Source: Brevibacillus_H ginsengisoli
GTDB lineage: Bacteria > Bacillota > Bacilli > Brevibacillales > Brevibacillaceae
Assembly (NCBI RefSeq): GCF_050113715.1
Contig: NZ_JBNJQR010000011.1
Coordinates: 62,001-126,000 of the forward strand
Length of the DNA stretch: 64,000 nucleotides
Direction of reading: 5' to 3'
Shown here: positions 26,146 to 34,730 of the stretch, piece by piece
Numbering within the stretch: position 1 is the stretch's first letter
Layout: every line of letters starts with the position of its first letter
Translations under genes and position numbers: made by a program
The notes under the pieces: model-generated
Database searches by the model: none
The model's input: only the letters and a program-made list of their open reading frames with translations
What the model was told of the DNA's origin: nothing

Positions 26146-26182
26146 ATAAAAAATAAAAACCCCCTTCAGCGGAGAAGGGGGT
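26146..26182 (-). terminator. SAM-riboswitch terminator hairpin
   Basis: ACCCCCTTC / GAAGGGGGT, 9-bp perfect stem with a 6-nt loop, followed on the minus strand by TTTTTATTTTTT. It lies directly downstream of the aptamer and would stop transcription when SAM is bound. Confidence 0.88.
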
Positions 26183-26195
26183 ACGTGTCTGTTAT

Positions 26196-26325
26196 TCACG
26201 CCTTATCTCCCAGGAATTGCTCCTGCTGGAATTGGCACAGATGTGTTCACGATTGATGGAATCGCGTACAACATCCGCTGCCGGGCTTCATCGGGCCAGT
26301 CCCTCCGCCTCTCTGGATAAGTGAG
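26196..26325 (-). ncRNA. SAM-I riboswitch (S-box leader)
   Basis: The minus strand carries the S-box core: CTTATCCAGAGAGGCGGAGG then GACTGGCCCGATGAAGCCC and GGCAGC. The closing P1 strand (GATAAG, at 26202-26207) complements the opening CTTATC. Together with the following terminator it forms a transcription-attenuation switch that represses the gene at high SAM. The controlled gene is the MtnE-like aminotransferase, but the terminator is separated from its start by more than 290 bp containing repeat copy 2. Confidence 0.95.
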
Positions 26326-26349
26326 TTTTCCTATTCATTTTGTATGTTT

Positions 26350-26379
26350 ATACTAGCGAGCCGAGTGACTTGTTGTCAA
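26350..26379 (-). promoter_or_regulatory. Promoter for the SAM-riboswitch transcript
   Basis: TTGACA (26379-26374) and TAGTAT (26355-26350) with an 18-bp spacer, placed just upstream of the aptamer. Confidence 0.65.
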
Positions 26380-26407
26380 GGAGGCTTACTGCTTTATTCT
26401 TTATTCT

Positions 26408-27637
26408 TTATTCTTGTTTCTGGATTTTTACCTTACCGCCGTCTTTTAACAATGTCTGGCCTTTGACAACAACGGTAGCCCCTTCTTTCACACCGGTAAG
26501 GATCTCAACTTCATCGCTGCTTCCTTGTCCGACGGTTACTTCCACCTGTTTGGCTACGTTGTTCTCAATCACATACACATAAGATTTGCCTTCCCGTTCA
26601 AAAATTGCTTTGCGGGAAACCAATGGTACTTTCTTTTGCCCAGTCGAATCGAAGTTAAACTTCACATTCACGACCATATCGGACTTTAATTCGTTGGAAG
26701 GATTCGGGATGGAGATTTCAGTCGGATAAGCTTTCAATTGCGGATCCATCACCGGGCTCACAGCAGTTACTTTGGCATCCAGCACCTTTGCCAACGCGCT
26801 TACTTCCACTTTTACACCTGTGCCAACCTTGACCTTGGTTATATCGTTTTCGGATATATTCGCCTTAACAACAAGTGGATTTGTATTCACGAGCGTGATC
26901 ACAGGTGCTTGCGGGGAAGCAAATTGTCCAACCTCTCCGTTTACACTGGAGATATATCCGCTGAAAGGAGCAGTAACGACTGCATTGGCCAATTGTGTTC
27001 TGGCGTTTTGCAAACTAACCGCAGCCTGCTTCACAGATGCCTCGGATACTTGCACACCGCCCATCTGTTGTGCCGTCGACAAGCTCATCTTCGCATTGTC
27101 ATAAGCGGTTTGGGCATTCGTCAACTGTGAATTGGCTTGTTCCATTTGTTGTGAAGAAACCGCTCCTTGATTAAACAAATTCTGCATGCGCTGCTGGTTC
27201 ACTTGGGCATCTTTTAAGGCTTGCTCGGACTGCTTCAATCCATTTTTCGCTTGTTCGAGCCCACTATTTGAGTTGCTGCCAGATTGTCTTAGGCCAGCTT
27301 GGGCAACCTGCAGGGCAGCTTCTGCTTGTCGTACGCCATTTTCCAGGTCGGCTTCATCCAAATGGAATAACACCGCACCTTTTCCTACATATTGACCTAA
27401 TTTGACTGGCAATGAAGTAATCTTCCCAGTTACTTTCGGGCTGATATTCACTTCCTGACTAGGTGCAAGCTTGGCAGTCAGTCCTGCATCCAAGGAAACC
27501 GAACCATTTTTCACAAGCTCAACTTGTACTGGGGTAATTCTTTCTACAGCTGTGGTCGTTGCCTCTGGTGCTTTTTGCGAGCAGGCAGTTAAGAGAAGTA
27601 CCGTCGATAACGCCAGTATGAAGTGTTGTTTTTTCAC
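26408..27637 (-). CDS. RND efflux adaptor lipoprotein (AcrA/HlyD family)
   Basis: 409 residues. The lipoprotein signal (LALSTVLLLTAC) anchors it to the outer face of the membrane. Then come a lipoyl/barrel segment (VNISPKVTGKITSLPVKLGQ-like), a long Gln/Ala/Ser-rich coiled coil at ~110-225, and barrel domains (VTAPFSGYISSVNGEVGQF; VPLVSRKAIFEREGKSYVYV). It pairs with the RND pump encoded immediately upstream. It is the last gene of the marR-RND-adaptor operon, with about 30 bp between the pump and this gene. The ATG at 27637 is preceded by GGAGGGAGAG. Confidence 0.9.
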   Translation of the reverse strand: MKKQHFILALSTVLLLTACSQKAPEATTTAVERITPVQVELVKNGSVSLDAGLTAKLAPSQEVNISPKVTGKITSLPVKLGQYVGKGAVLFHLDEADLENGVRQAEAALQVAQAGLRQSGSNSNSGLEQAKNGLKQSEQALKDAQVNQQRMQNLFNQGAVSSQQMEQANSQLTNAQTAYDNAKMSLSTAQQMGGVQVSEASVKQAAVSLQNARTQLANAVVTAPFSGYISSVNGEVGQFASPQAPVITLVNTNPLVVKANISENDITKVKVGTGVKVEVSALAKVLDAKVTAVSPVMDPQLKAYPTEISIPNPSNELKSDMVVNVKFNFDSTGQKKVPLVSRKAIFEREGKSYVYVIENNVAKQVEVTVGQGSSDEVEILTGVKEGATVVVKGQTLLKDGGKVKIQKQE

Positions 27638-27669
27638 TTTTATACTCTCCCTCCGTTTACTTAAGACGC

Positions 27670-30600
27670 CTAGGATTCCAGGGTAGGCATATTCTTTTGC
27701 TGCTTTTTCAACATCTTCTTCTCTCTTCTTTTCTCCTTTTTGGCTCGACGCTTGATCCCTAAATCATTGAACCAGGAATACACAATGGGGACCAGAATCA
27801 GCGTAACCAATGTAGATAAGCTCAAGCCGAAGATAACTGTTACACCCATTGGCTTCTGGAATTCAGTACCTGATCCGGTCGCAAACGCAAGCGGACCAAT
27901 GGATAAAATGGTCGTGAGCGTAGTCATCAGAATCGGACGCAAACGGATAGGACCTGCCATCAGAATGGCTTCTTTGGCATCATGACCTTTTTTCCGCAAC
28001 TGATTCACGTAGTCAATCAATACGATCGAGTTGTTCATAACCAGACCGACCAGAAGGATATACCCGATTAGAACTGATACACTCAGGGTAGTTCCCGTTA
28101 CCGCTAGACCAATCAGGACACCTGGAAGTGTCGGTGGCAAGGCAAACATGATAATAAACGGACTAAAGAAGGATTCAAACTGCGACGCCATTACCATATA
28201 AACCAGAATAATCGCCAACAGAATGGCAACACCTAGACTCGTGAAGGATTCGACCATGTCTTTGCTTTGTCCGCCGTACTTCAGCAGATAGCCGTCTGGA
28301 AGGTTTAATTGATCCAGTTTTGTCTTGATTTCCTTCATCACGGCGTTAAGATCTCGTCCGTTCAAATCTGCTGTGATTTTCACTTGTCGGGACTGATCTT
28401 CACGGTTGATGGCAATTGGAACATCTACCTTTTTAATGGTTGCCACTGAAGAAAGAGCGATCTGTGCTCCTCCTTGACCAGAAATACGGAGATTGTTCAA
28501 ATAGTTTACATCTTCTCTATAGATCTCTGGAAGCTTAATGTCAATATCGATCTCATCATCACCCGTACGATACTTGGTTACCGTCTGGCCATTAAATGCC
28601 GTGCGGACGGCTGAGATGATTTGTCCGGTCGTCAAACCATTCAGGCTGGCTTTTTCCGGATCGACCGATACCTCGTACTCTTGCTTGGTATCCTCGAGGC
28701 TGTTTATCACGTTGGTGGTTCCTTTTACACTCTTAACCTCTTCTTTCATGATCGAGCCGATTTCTTTCAATACGTCAAGATCATCTCCAGAAAGCGTTAC
28801 TTCTACCGGGGAGCCTGTTGAGAATCCAGAGGTAGCACCAACCGTAATCTCAGCTCCAGCAATGTCTGCCAGTTTGGTACGAAGATCTTGTGCAATCTGA
28901 TCACTTGAACGAGTACGGTTCTGTACATCGGTCAGGAGGACGAACATCGACGCTTTGTTCGATGCTGCAGTGGAAGCCATCTGATTGACGTTACTGCCAA
29001 CAATCGTTACCATGTATTTCAATTCAGGAATCTTGGAAACCACACTTTCTACTTGCTTCGTTACTTTATCAGTCTCTTGAACGACTGTACCGTTAGGCAT
29101 TTTAATTGAGACTTGAAGCTGCCCTTGGTCACTTGCTGGGAAAAACTCTGCACCGATCATCGGAGTCAAAGCAAACGAACCGACAATCATCGCGAGCGTA
29201 ATGACAAGAACTGATTTACGGTGTCCCAGCGACCACTTCAGTAATCGGCGGTAGCCATTTTCCAATTTTTTAAACCCGATATTAAACCAAACAACCGGAT
29301 TTTTCCCACGATATCCTACGTTTTCATGATGATCCGGGACTTTTTTCAACATGCGCGAGCTTAACATCGGTACTAACATAATGGAGAATATCAATGCCGC
29401 GATGTGTGAATACACAACCGTCAACGCGAGTGGCCCAAACAATTCAGAAGCAATCCCTTGCGTAAGGGCAATCGGTGCAAAAACACAGATTTGTGCAAAT
29501 GCAGAAGCCATTACCGCCGTACCTACTTCTTTGGAACCATCAAACGCAGCTTGCAACATGCTTTTTCCTTGTTCCCGCTGCCGGAAGATGTTTTCCAGAA
29601 TTACGACGGAAAAGTCTACCAATGAGCCTAAGCCGAGGGTTAATCCGGACAGCGAAATCAGGTTAATGGTTTGCCCCGTCATATACATCAGTACGAATGT
29701 GGCCAAAACCGAGACGGGAAGTACAATACTTGCAATAATCATGGAAGAAAAGCTTCCCAAGAAGAAGAACAGCATCAAGATCCCGAACAAACCACCCAAA
29801 AGCGCATGTTCAGCCGTCGTATAAATGGAATCCTTGATATAGATAGAGGTATCAATTGCCTCTGTCAGCTTCACATTGGCAGGAAGCTGTTCCTGGATAT
29901 TTTTGACTTCTTCTTTAACTGCATCAGCCACTTCGATTGTATTGCCACCAGATGCCTTGGTAACCGTGAGGAAGACGCCCTCTTCTCCATTCAGATAGTT
30001 CTTGGCCGATACCTCTTTCAATGTATCTTCAACCTTGGCGACATCTTGCAGTCGAATGGAGGCTTTTCCTACAGGAATCGGAGTCAGACCGATTTTGCTG
30101 ACGTCGGAGAACTCCCCTTCGACTCGGATGTTCATTTTTTCGTCGCCTTCACGAACTGCCCCAGCAGATGCTGACAGGTTGTTGCTGCTGATTGCTTGCT
30201 GGACTTGCTCAATTGTCAGGCCGTACGCAGCGAGTTTGGCTGGATCAATAGTAACGTTCACTACTCGATCTCGTCCGCCCTCTACACCTACAGCGGCAAC
30301 GCCATCAATTCTCTCCAGGCGGGATTGAATCAAATTATCCGCCAAGTCTTTCAATTTGTTGACTTCTGCTTTACCGGTTAATGAATAGTACATAATCGGC
30401 TGGCTATTCGGGTCAAATCGCATAACCTTAGGTGAGCCGGCATCATCCGGAAGGGTTCCCTTGATCTGATCTACCTTTTCCCGCAGGTTCAAGGAAGCTT
30501 GGTCTAGGTTCGTCCCCCAGTTAAACTTGATAATAACCTGTGACGCTCCCTGCATAGAGACAGAGGAAATGCTGTCAATGTCGGAAACAGTACCAACGGC

Positions 30601-30807
30601 ACTCTCGATTGGTTTCGTAACCAGTTTTTCAACCTCACTTGGTGATGCGCCATTATAAGAGGTTACAACCACCGCAACCGGGAATTTCAGATCAGGCATC
30701 AAGTCAATGGCCAGACGTGGTAAGGTGACGAAACTAAAGACTATTAATGCGAGTGTCAACATGATGACTGTTACGGGGCGTTTAATTGAAAATCCCGACA
30801 AATTCAT
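27670..30807 (-). CDS. RND family efflux pump (AcrB/SwrC-like)
   Basis: 1045 residues with the duplicated RND layout: an N-terminal helix, a large pore domain, six helices, a repeat of the pore domain, and six C-terminal helices. Recognisable are SIKRPVTVIMLTLALIVFSF at the start, the proton-relay helix with acidic residue (GLTLGLGSLVDFSVVILENI), IPLVYMVMASQFESF-like sequence and GLVMNNSIVLIDYVNQLR near the end. In Gram-positives the best-known relative is SwrC, which exports surfactin; the substrate here is unknown. The start overlaps the marR stop by 4 bp (ATGA). Confidence 0.93.
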   Translation of the reverse strand: MNLSGFSIKRPVTVIMLTLALIVFSFVTLPRLAIDLMPDLKFPVAVVVTSYNGASPSEVEKLVTKPIESAVGTVSDIDSISSVSMQGASQVIIKFNWGTNLDQASLNLREKVDQIKGTLPDDAGSPKVMRFDPNSQPIMYYSLTGKAEVNKLKDLADNLIQSRLERIDGVAAVGVEGGRDRVVNVTIDPAKLAAYGLTIEQVQQAISSNNLSASAGAVREGDEKMNIRVEGEFSDVSKIGLTPIPVGKASIRLQDVAKVEDTLKEVSAKNYLNGEEGVFLTVTKASGGNTIEVADAVKEEVKNIQEQLPANVKLTEAIDTSIYIKDSIYTTAEHALLGGLFGILMLFFFLGSFSSMIIASIVLPVSVLATFVLMYMTGQTINLISLSGLTLGLGSLVDFSVVILENIFRQREQGKSMLQAAFDGSKEVGTAVMASAFAQICVFAPIALTQGIASELFGPLALTVVYSHIAALIFSIMLVPMLSSRMLKKVPDHHENVGYRGKNPVVWFNIGFKKLENGYRRLLKWSLGHRKSVLVITLAMIVGSFALTPMIGAEFFPASDQGQLQVSIKMPNGTVVQETDKVTKQVESVVSKIPELKYMVTIVGSNVNQMASTAASNKASMFVLLTDVQNRTRSSDQIAQDLRTKLADIAGAEITVGATSGFSTGSPVEVTLSGDDLDVLKEIGSIMKEEVKSVKGTTNVINSLEDTKQEYEVSVDPEKASLNGLTTGQIISAVRTAFNGQTVTKYRTGDDEIDIDIKLPEIYREDVNYLNNLRISGQGGAQIALSSVATIKKVDVPIAINREDQSRQVKITADLNGRDLNAVMKEIKTKLDQLNLPDGYLLKYGGQSKDMVESFTSLGVAILLAIILVYMVMASQFESFFSPFIIMFALPPTLPGVLIGLAVTGTTLSVSVLIGYILLVGLVMNNSIVLIDYVNQLRKKGHDAKEAILMAGPIRLRPILMTTLTTILSIGPLAFATGSGTEFQKPMGVTVIFGLSLSTLVTLILVPIVYSWFNDLGIKRRAKKEKRREKKMLKKQQKNMPTLES

Positions 30808-31262
30808 CTTTTCTCACTACCTCTCTCGCTAAGCGCGGTTCGTTTCTTCTCTAGATAAGTACTGATCAGTTCTAATGAGTGGTTGACTTGCTCCAACTCT
30901 GAAGGTTTGATCCCTTCAAAAATTTCTGGAAAATAATTTTTCTCCATAAACGGTAACCGCTCTTCGAATTTCGGTAGATTGTCTATGCAGGATACCCAAA
31001 CCACTCGGCGGTCCTTCTCGTCTCTGTTCCGCTGTACCAAACCGTCTCTTTCCAAACGATCTACAATACCTGAAACAGTACTGTAAGACAAATCCATCGC
31101 TCTGCTGATATCTCCGATTGTTTTGGGTGCCACTTTGATTTGCTCCAAAACGAGAATCTGTGGTCGGGTAATGCCGGATTTGACGAGTTCCTCGGTAATG
31201 ATGTCAATGAATAATTGATTTGTTTTGAATATTAGCTCCCGAAGTAGCTCAAATCCCTCCAT
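30804..31262 (-). CDS. MarR family transcriptional regulator
   Basis: 152 residues. The winged-helix core reads TRPQILVLEQIKVAPKTIGD and then SRAMDLSYSTVSGIVDRLER, followed by the wing (RDEKDRRVVWVS). It is the first gene of the RND operon and is translationally coupled to the pump (ATGA), so it almost certainly autoregulates the operon through the tandem palindromes upstream. The ATG at 31262 follows GGGGGGTG; longer readings cross the operator region and are rejected. Confidence 0.92.
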   Translation of the reverse strand: MEGFELLRELIFKTNQLFIDIITEELVKSGITRPQILVLEQIKVAPKTIGDISRAMDLSYSTVSGIVDRLERDGLVQRNRDEKDRRVVWVSCIDNLPKFEERLPFMEKNYFPEIFEGIKPSELEQVNHSLELISTYLEKKRTALSERGSEKR

Positions 31263-31305
31263 GTATTCACCCCCCCATTTAACTACGAAATAATTACTGT
31301 AAAAA

Positions 31306-31343
31306 TTTCGGGCACCGAAACAAAAAATTTCGTACCTCGAAAT
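31306..31343. promoter_or_regulatory. Tandem MarR-type operators
   Basis: Two palindromes share the core TTTCG-N5-CGAAA: TTTCGGGCACCGAAA at 31306-31320 and ATTTCGTACCTCGAAAT at 31327-31343. Their centres are 22 bp apart, two DNA turns. Extra half-sites (CGAAA at 31286, TTTCG near 31361) flank them. They lie directly upstream of the marR gene. Confidence 0.7.
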
Positions 31344-31426
31344 AGTATCACAGCTAATATTTCGCTTCAAGGAATAATTACATAAAGTGAATTTGCTGCC
31401 AGAATTGGATGGGAACGCAAGATTTC

Positions 31427-32785
31427 TTACCCAACGAGACGCGTAATCTGCTTCTTCTTCCAAGCCCATTGATAGTACACATATTGGAAAATCAAAACAA
31501 CCAGAAAAGCCGCGGGATACCCCACCCAGATTCCTTTAATTCCAAGTTCCGTGAAGGTTGAAAGATAATACGCCAGCGGTACTTCAACTAACCAGATGGA
31601 GAGTCCATTGATCAAAGTTGGCCATAATACCGTTCCACTCGCCCGCATCAAGGCAGAGATGATCTGTGCATGACCAAGTGCAAGATAACTCCAAAGCGTA
31701 ATCATCAAAAGACTGTGGGCCATCTCCAGTGTGCTTGTGCTGGTCAAGAACCAGGACAGAATATTCTCTCCGAACAAATACACGGCGAACACCAATACCC
31801 CACCGATCACGTAGTTCAAGACGACGCCCGCTCGGAAGACTTCCTTCAATCGATCCAGCTGACCTGCGCCGATCGATTGTGCAGCAAATATCGAAACGGC
31901 CATACTCAGGCTCATGGCGGGCATTTGAATGTAGCTAACGACTTGGTTGACTGCCCCATACGCTGCCGTTGCTTCCGAACCATAACGATTGACGAAGGTG
32001 ATCACGGCAATTTCCGAAAGGGAGACGAGAATCATCCCGATACTTGAGGGAATACCAAGACGTAACAGTAATTTTAACAATTGCCCATCCAATCGCAGAT
32101 GCCTTCTGATGGAAGCGTCAAACTGGAGTGGATGCTTCTTTTTCCTTAAATACAGCAACATTAGAACGAGAGTTAAGAGCATAGAAATGACGGATGCATA
32201 CGCAGCTCCAAAAACACCAAGCTTAGGCAGGCCCATCCAGCCGAAGATGAGAAGCGGCAATAACGCTACATTCAATACTGTGCTGATCATGAGAAAATTA
32301 GAGGGTGTCTTGGAGTCTCCGATTCCTCGCATAAATGTCGTATAAACAAAAAGCAGAAACATAATAGGAGTAGACAAAAACAGAATTCGTCCATAAAGAA
32401 CCGTGTCCGCCATAATATTGTCCGGGATCCCAAGCAGACGCATAAGGTCCCATGTAAAGATGCTGCTGATCACGGCCAATCCGAGGCCAAGATAAAAAGT
32501 AAAGCTCAGCGAGGTCCCTACAATGGCCTTGACCCGTTCAGTATTTTGCGCACCATGTGCTTGACCAATCAGAATCGAGCTCCCTGCTCCTATCCCCATG
32601 GCAAATGCCACCAAGAGAAAAAACAACGGGAAGAATGACGAAATGACAGCGAGCGCATTCACTCCGATCGAGCGGCCAACGATAATACTTCCGATTAACT
32701 GGCCAATCGATTGAAGTGCATTGCTTAGAATTAAGGGCACAAGAAACATCAGCATGGAGCGCCAAATTGGTTTAGGCGTTGTCAT
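31427..32785 (-). CDS. MATE family multidrug/Na+ exporter
   Basis: 452 residues with twelve membrane helices in two homologous halves. MATE features are PLILSNALQSIGQLIGSIIV, the loop GIGAGSSILIGQAHGAQN in the first half, and its counterpart (AVSIFAAQSIGAGQLDRLKE) in the second. It exports cationic compounds in exchange for Na+ or H+. It lies upstream of the marR-RND operon on the same strand, with 165 bp of regulatory DNA between. The ATG at 32785 has AAAAGGAGAAG about 5 nt upstream. Confidence 0.93.
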   Translation of the reverse strand: MTTPKPIWRSMLMFLVPLILSNALQSIGQLIGSIIVGRSIGVNALAVISSFFPLFFLLVAFAMGIGAGSSILIGQAHGAQNTERVKAIVGTSLSFTFYLGLGLAVISSIFTWDLMRLLGIPDNIMADTVLYGRILFLSTPIMFLLFVYTTFMRGIGDSKTPSNFLMISTVLNVALLPLLIFGWMGLPKLGVFGAAYASVISMLLTLVLMLLYLRKKKHPLQFDASIRRHLRLDGQLLKLLLRLGIPSSIGMILVSLSEIAVITFVNRYGSEATAAYGAVNQVVSYIQMPAMSLSMAVSIFAAQSIGAGQLDRLKEVFRAGVVLNYVIGGVLVFAVYLFGENILSWFLTSTSTLEMAHSLLMITLWSYLALGHAQIISALMRASGTVLWPTLINGLSIWLVEVPLAYYLSTFTELGIKGIWVGYPAAFLVVLIFQYVYYQWAWKKKQITRLVG

Positions 32786-33007
32786 GATTCACTTCTCCTT
32801 TTCACATTAAATTCTCCATCTTCACAAACCACAAATATTATAGTTTATGTTTAATTTAAACAAATATATATATTGTTTATATTTTTGTCAAAATATTTTT
32901 TCGCTTACATGTGGGTATTTTTTTGTTTGGAGAGATGGGTTGTTAGTGAGACAGGTACCATGAGGGGTTCACGGACTCTTCTAACAAGTTACAGGAGGAG
33001 TGAATCG

Positions 33008-33082
33008 GTGTTAATTGGCAAAATCATTATAATCATTCTCGGAATATCCAGGGTTCAAGGTGGCATTGTCCGGATCTTCTGA
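33008..33082 (+). CDS. Possible 24-residue hydrophobic peptide
   Basis: A very good ribosome site (GGAGGAG, 7-nt spacer) precedes GTG, and the frame reads (M)LIGKIIIIILGISRVQGGIVRIF. It has one short hydrophobic stretch and a basic tail. It could be a small membrane peptide, or the fossil 5' end of a lost gene. The 32786-33318 gap otherwise shows no conserved gene. Confidence 0.3.
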   Translation: MLIGKIIIIILGISRVQGGIVRIF

Positions 33083-33148
33083 ATTTTTTTGGAGGGGCGG
33101 TTTGATATTCAGCTTGGTCTAATTACGAACGGATTGGGAGAATTTCAA

Positions 33149-33232
33149 ATGTGGACGATTCAGTCTCTCAAGTTCGAAGGTTATTTCGATTGCACACTGA
33201 TATCGGAATGGGAAGGGATCAAGAAACGTTGA
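33149..33232 (+). CDS. Possible 27-residue peptide or gene remnant
   Basis: The frame reads MWTIQSLKFEGYFDCTLISE then WEGIKKR, preceded by GGGAG at 8 nt. The composition is that of a globular protein fragment, not a free peptide. I lean towards a decayed remnant between the MATE gene and the MBOAT pair. Confidence 0.2.
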   Translation: MWTIQSLKFEGYFDCTLISEWEGIKKR

Positions 33233-33318
33233 CGCTTCAAGCATTGGACGTTTATAGTTAGAAGGTATACTCGCATGATTTGACAAAATTCTACTTTTTT
33301 TGAGGGGTTGCGCTATTC

Positions 33319-34719
33319 GTGCTATTTAATTCGTACGAGTTTATTTTTTTATTTTTACCAATATCTTTTCTTGGTTATTTCCTATTAAATAAACTTCGAT
33401 TCAGTTCCCTGGCAATTGGCTGGTTGGCGCTTTGTTCTCTATTCTTCTATAGCTGGTGGAATATCGCTAATCTTCCATTAATGCTCGCTAGTATCCTGTT
33501 CAACTATCTGGTTGGAACCCAATTAACGAAGCGGCATGGACGTACAGGAAACCGATGGCTCCTTATTTTTGGCGTCACCTGCAATCTTGCTTTACTTGGT
33601 TTCTACAAGTATTCTAATTTCTTTCTTACCAATTTGAATGAAGCGTTCGGCACGCATTTATCTCTCTTGCATCTAGTGCTTCCGCTCGGGATCAGTTTCT
33701 TTACTTTTACTCAGATCGCTTATCTCGTGGATGCCTATCGCGGGGAAGTAAAAGAATACAATCTGGTCAACTATATGTTGTTCGTCACATTCTTTCCCCA
33801 TCTGATAGCTGGGCCCATCCTGCATCACAAAGAAATGATGCCGCAATTCGCTTCCATTCGGACCAAAGTGTTGAATTGGAACAATATCTCACGAGGCTTG
33901 CTCCTTTTTGCCATTGGCCTCGGCAAGAAGGTTCTAATTGCCGACTCCCTGGCAGGCTGGGCGAATCCAGGGTTTCAGGCGACTAGTCTCAGTTTGGTTG
34001 AGGCTTGGTCTACCGCATTAAGCTATACGTTCCAGCTGTATTTTGATTTTAGTGGATATACGGATATGGCAATCGGGATCGCTTTGCTATTTAACATTCG
34101 ACTCCCGCAAAATTTTAACTCGCCTTACAAATCTGATTCCATCATTGATTTCTGGCGTCGCTGGCACATGACCTTGTCTCGCTTTTTGCGGGATTACCTG
34201 TATATCTCCTTGGGCGGGAATCGGAAAGGACAATTCCGCCGTCATCTGAATCTCCTGATTACGATGATACTTGGGGGGCTTTGGCACGGAGCTGCTTGGA
34301 CATTTGTTGTATGGGGCTTTATGCATGGAGTGGCTTTGGTGGTCAATCACTTCTGGCGTTCATTGGGCTTCAAGATGCACTGGATACTGGGACGTATTTT
34401 TACCTTCCTATTCGTGGTCGTCGCTTGGGTCTTTTTCCGAGCGGATAGTTTCCAACAAGCCCTGATCATTCTAAAAGGCATGGTAAACTTCAGACATATC
34501 GGCTTGTCCGCCGGAATCACGCCCGCACTCCCAGCGGGAACGAATGAAATTATTGTGCTTGCCATCCTATATCTGTTTGTAAGCACTTGGAAAAACAGTA
34601 TCGAATGGGATCGAGAATTTACTCCTAATTGGAAGTGGGGCATTATTGTTCCTTTGCTTCTGGTTGCTGGTATCTTTGGCTTGAACCGTGTGTCTGAATT
34701 CTTGTATTTCCAATTCTAA
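33319..34719 (+). CDS. MBOAT family O-acyltransferase (AlgI/PatA/DltB-like)
   Basis: 466 residues, about eleven membrane helices. AlgI-like opening (LFNSYEFIFLFLPISFLGYF) and the MBOAT core: FSGYTDMAIGIALLFNIRLP, FNSPYKSDSIIDFWRRWHMT, FLRDYLYISLGGNRKG and the catalytic histidine in LGGLWHGAAWTFVVWGFMHG. Such proteins pass acetyl groups across the membrane to a partner that acetylates a cell-wall or secreted polysaccharide. The GTG start at 33319 has GAGGGG upstream. The SGNH-like gene begins 11 bp after its stop, so the two form an operon. Confidence 0.92.
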   Translation: MLFNSYEFIFLFLPISFLGYFLLNKLRFSSLAIGWLALCSLFFYSWWNIANLPLMLASILFNYLVGTQLTKRHGRTGNRWLLIFGVTCNLALLGFYKYSNFFLTNLNEAFGTHLSLLHLVLPLGISFFTFTQIAYLVDAYRGEVKEYNLVNYMLFVTFFPHLIAGPILHHKEMMPQFASIRTKVLNWNNISRGLLLFAIGLGKKVLIADSLAGWANPGFQATSLSLVEAWSTALSYTFQLYFDFSGYTDMAIGIALLFNIRLPQNFNSPYKSDSIIDFWRRWHMTLSRFLRDYLYISLGGNRKGQFRRHLNLLITMILGGLWHGAAWTFVVWGFMHGVALVVNHFWRSLGFKMHWILGRIFTFLFVVVAWVFFRADSFQQALIILKGMVNFRHIGLSAGITPALPAGTNEIIVLAILYLFVSTWKNSIEWDREFTPNWKWGIIVPLLLVAGIFGLNRVSEFLYFQF

Positions 34720-34730
34720 CGGAGGGCCTT

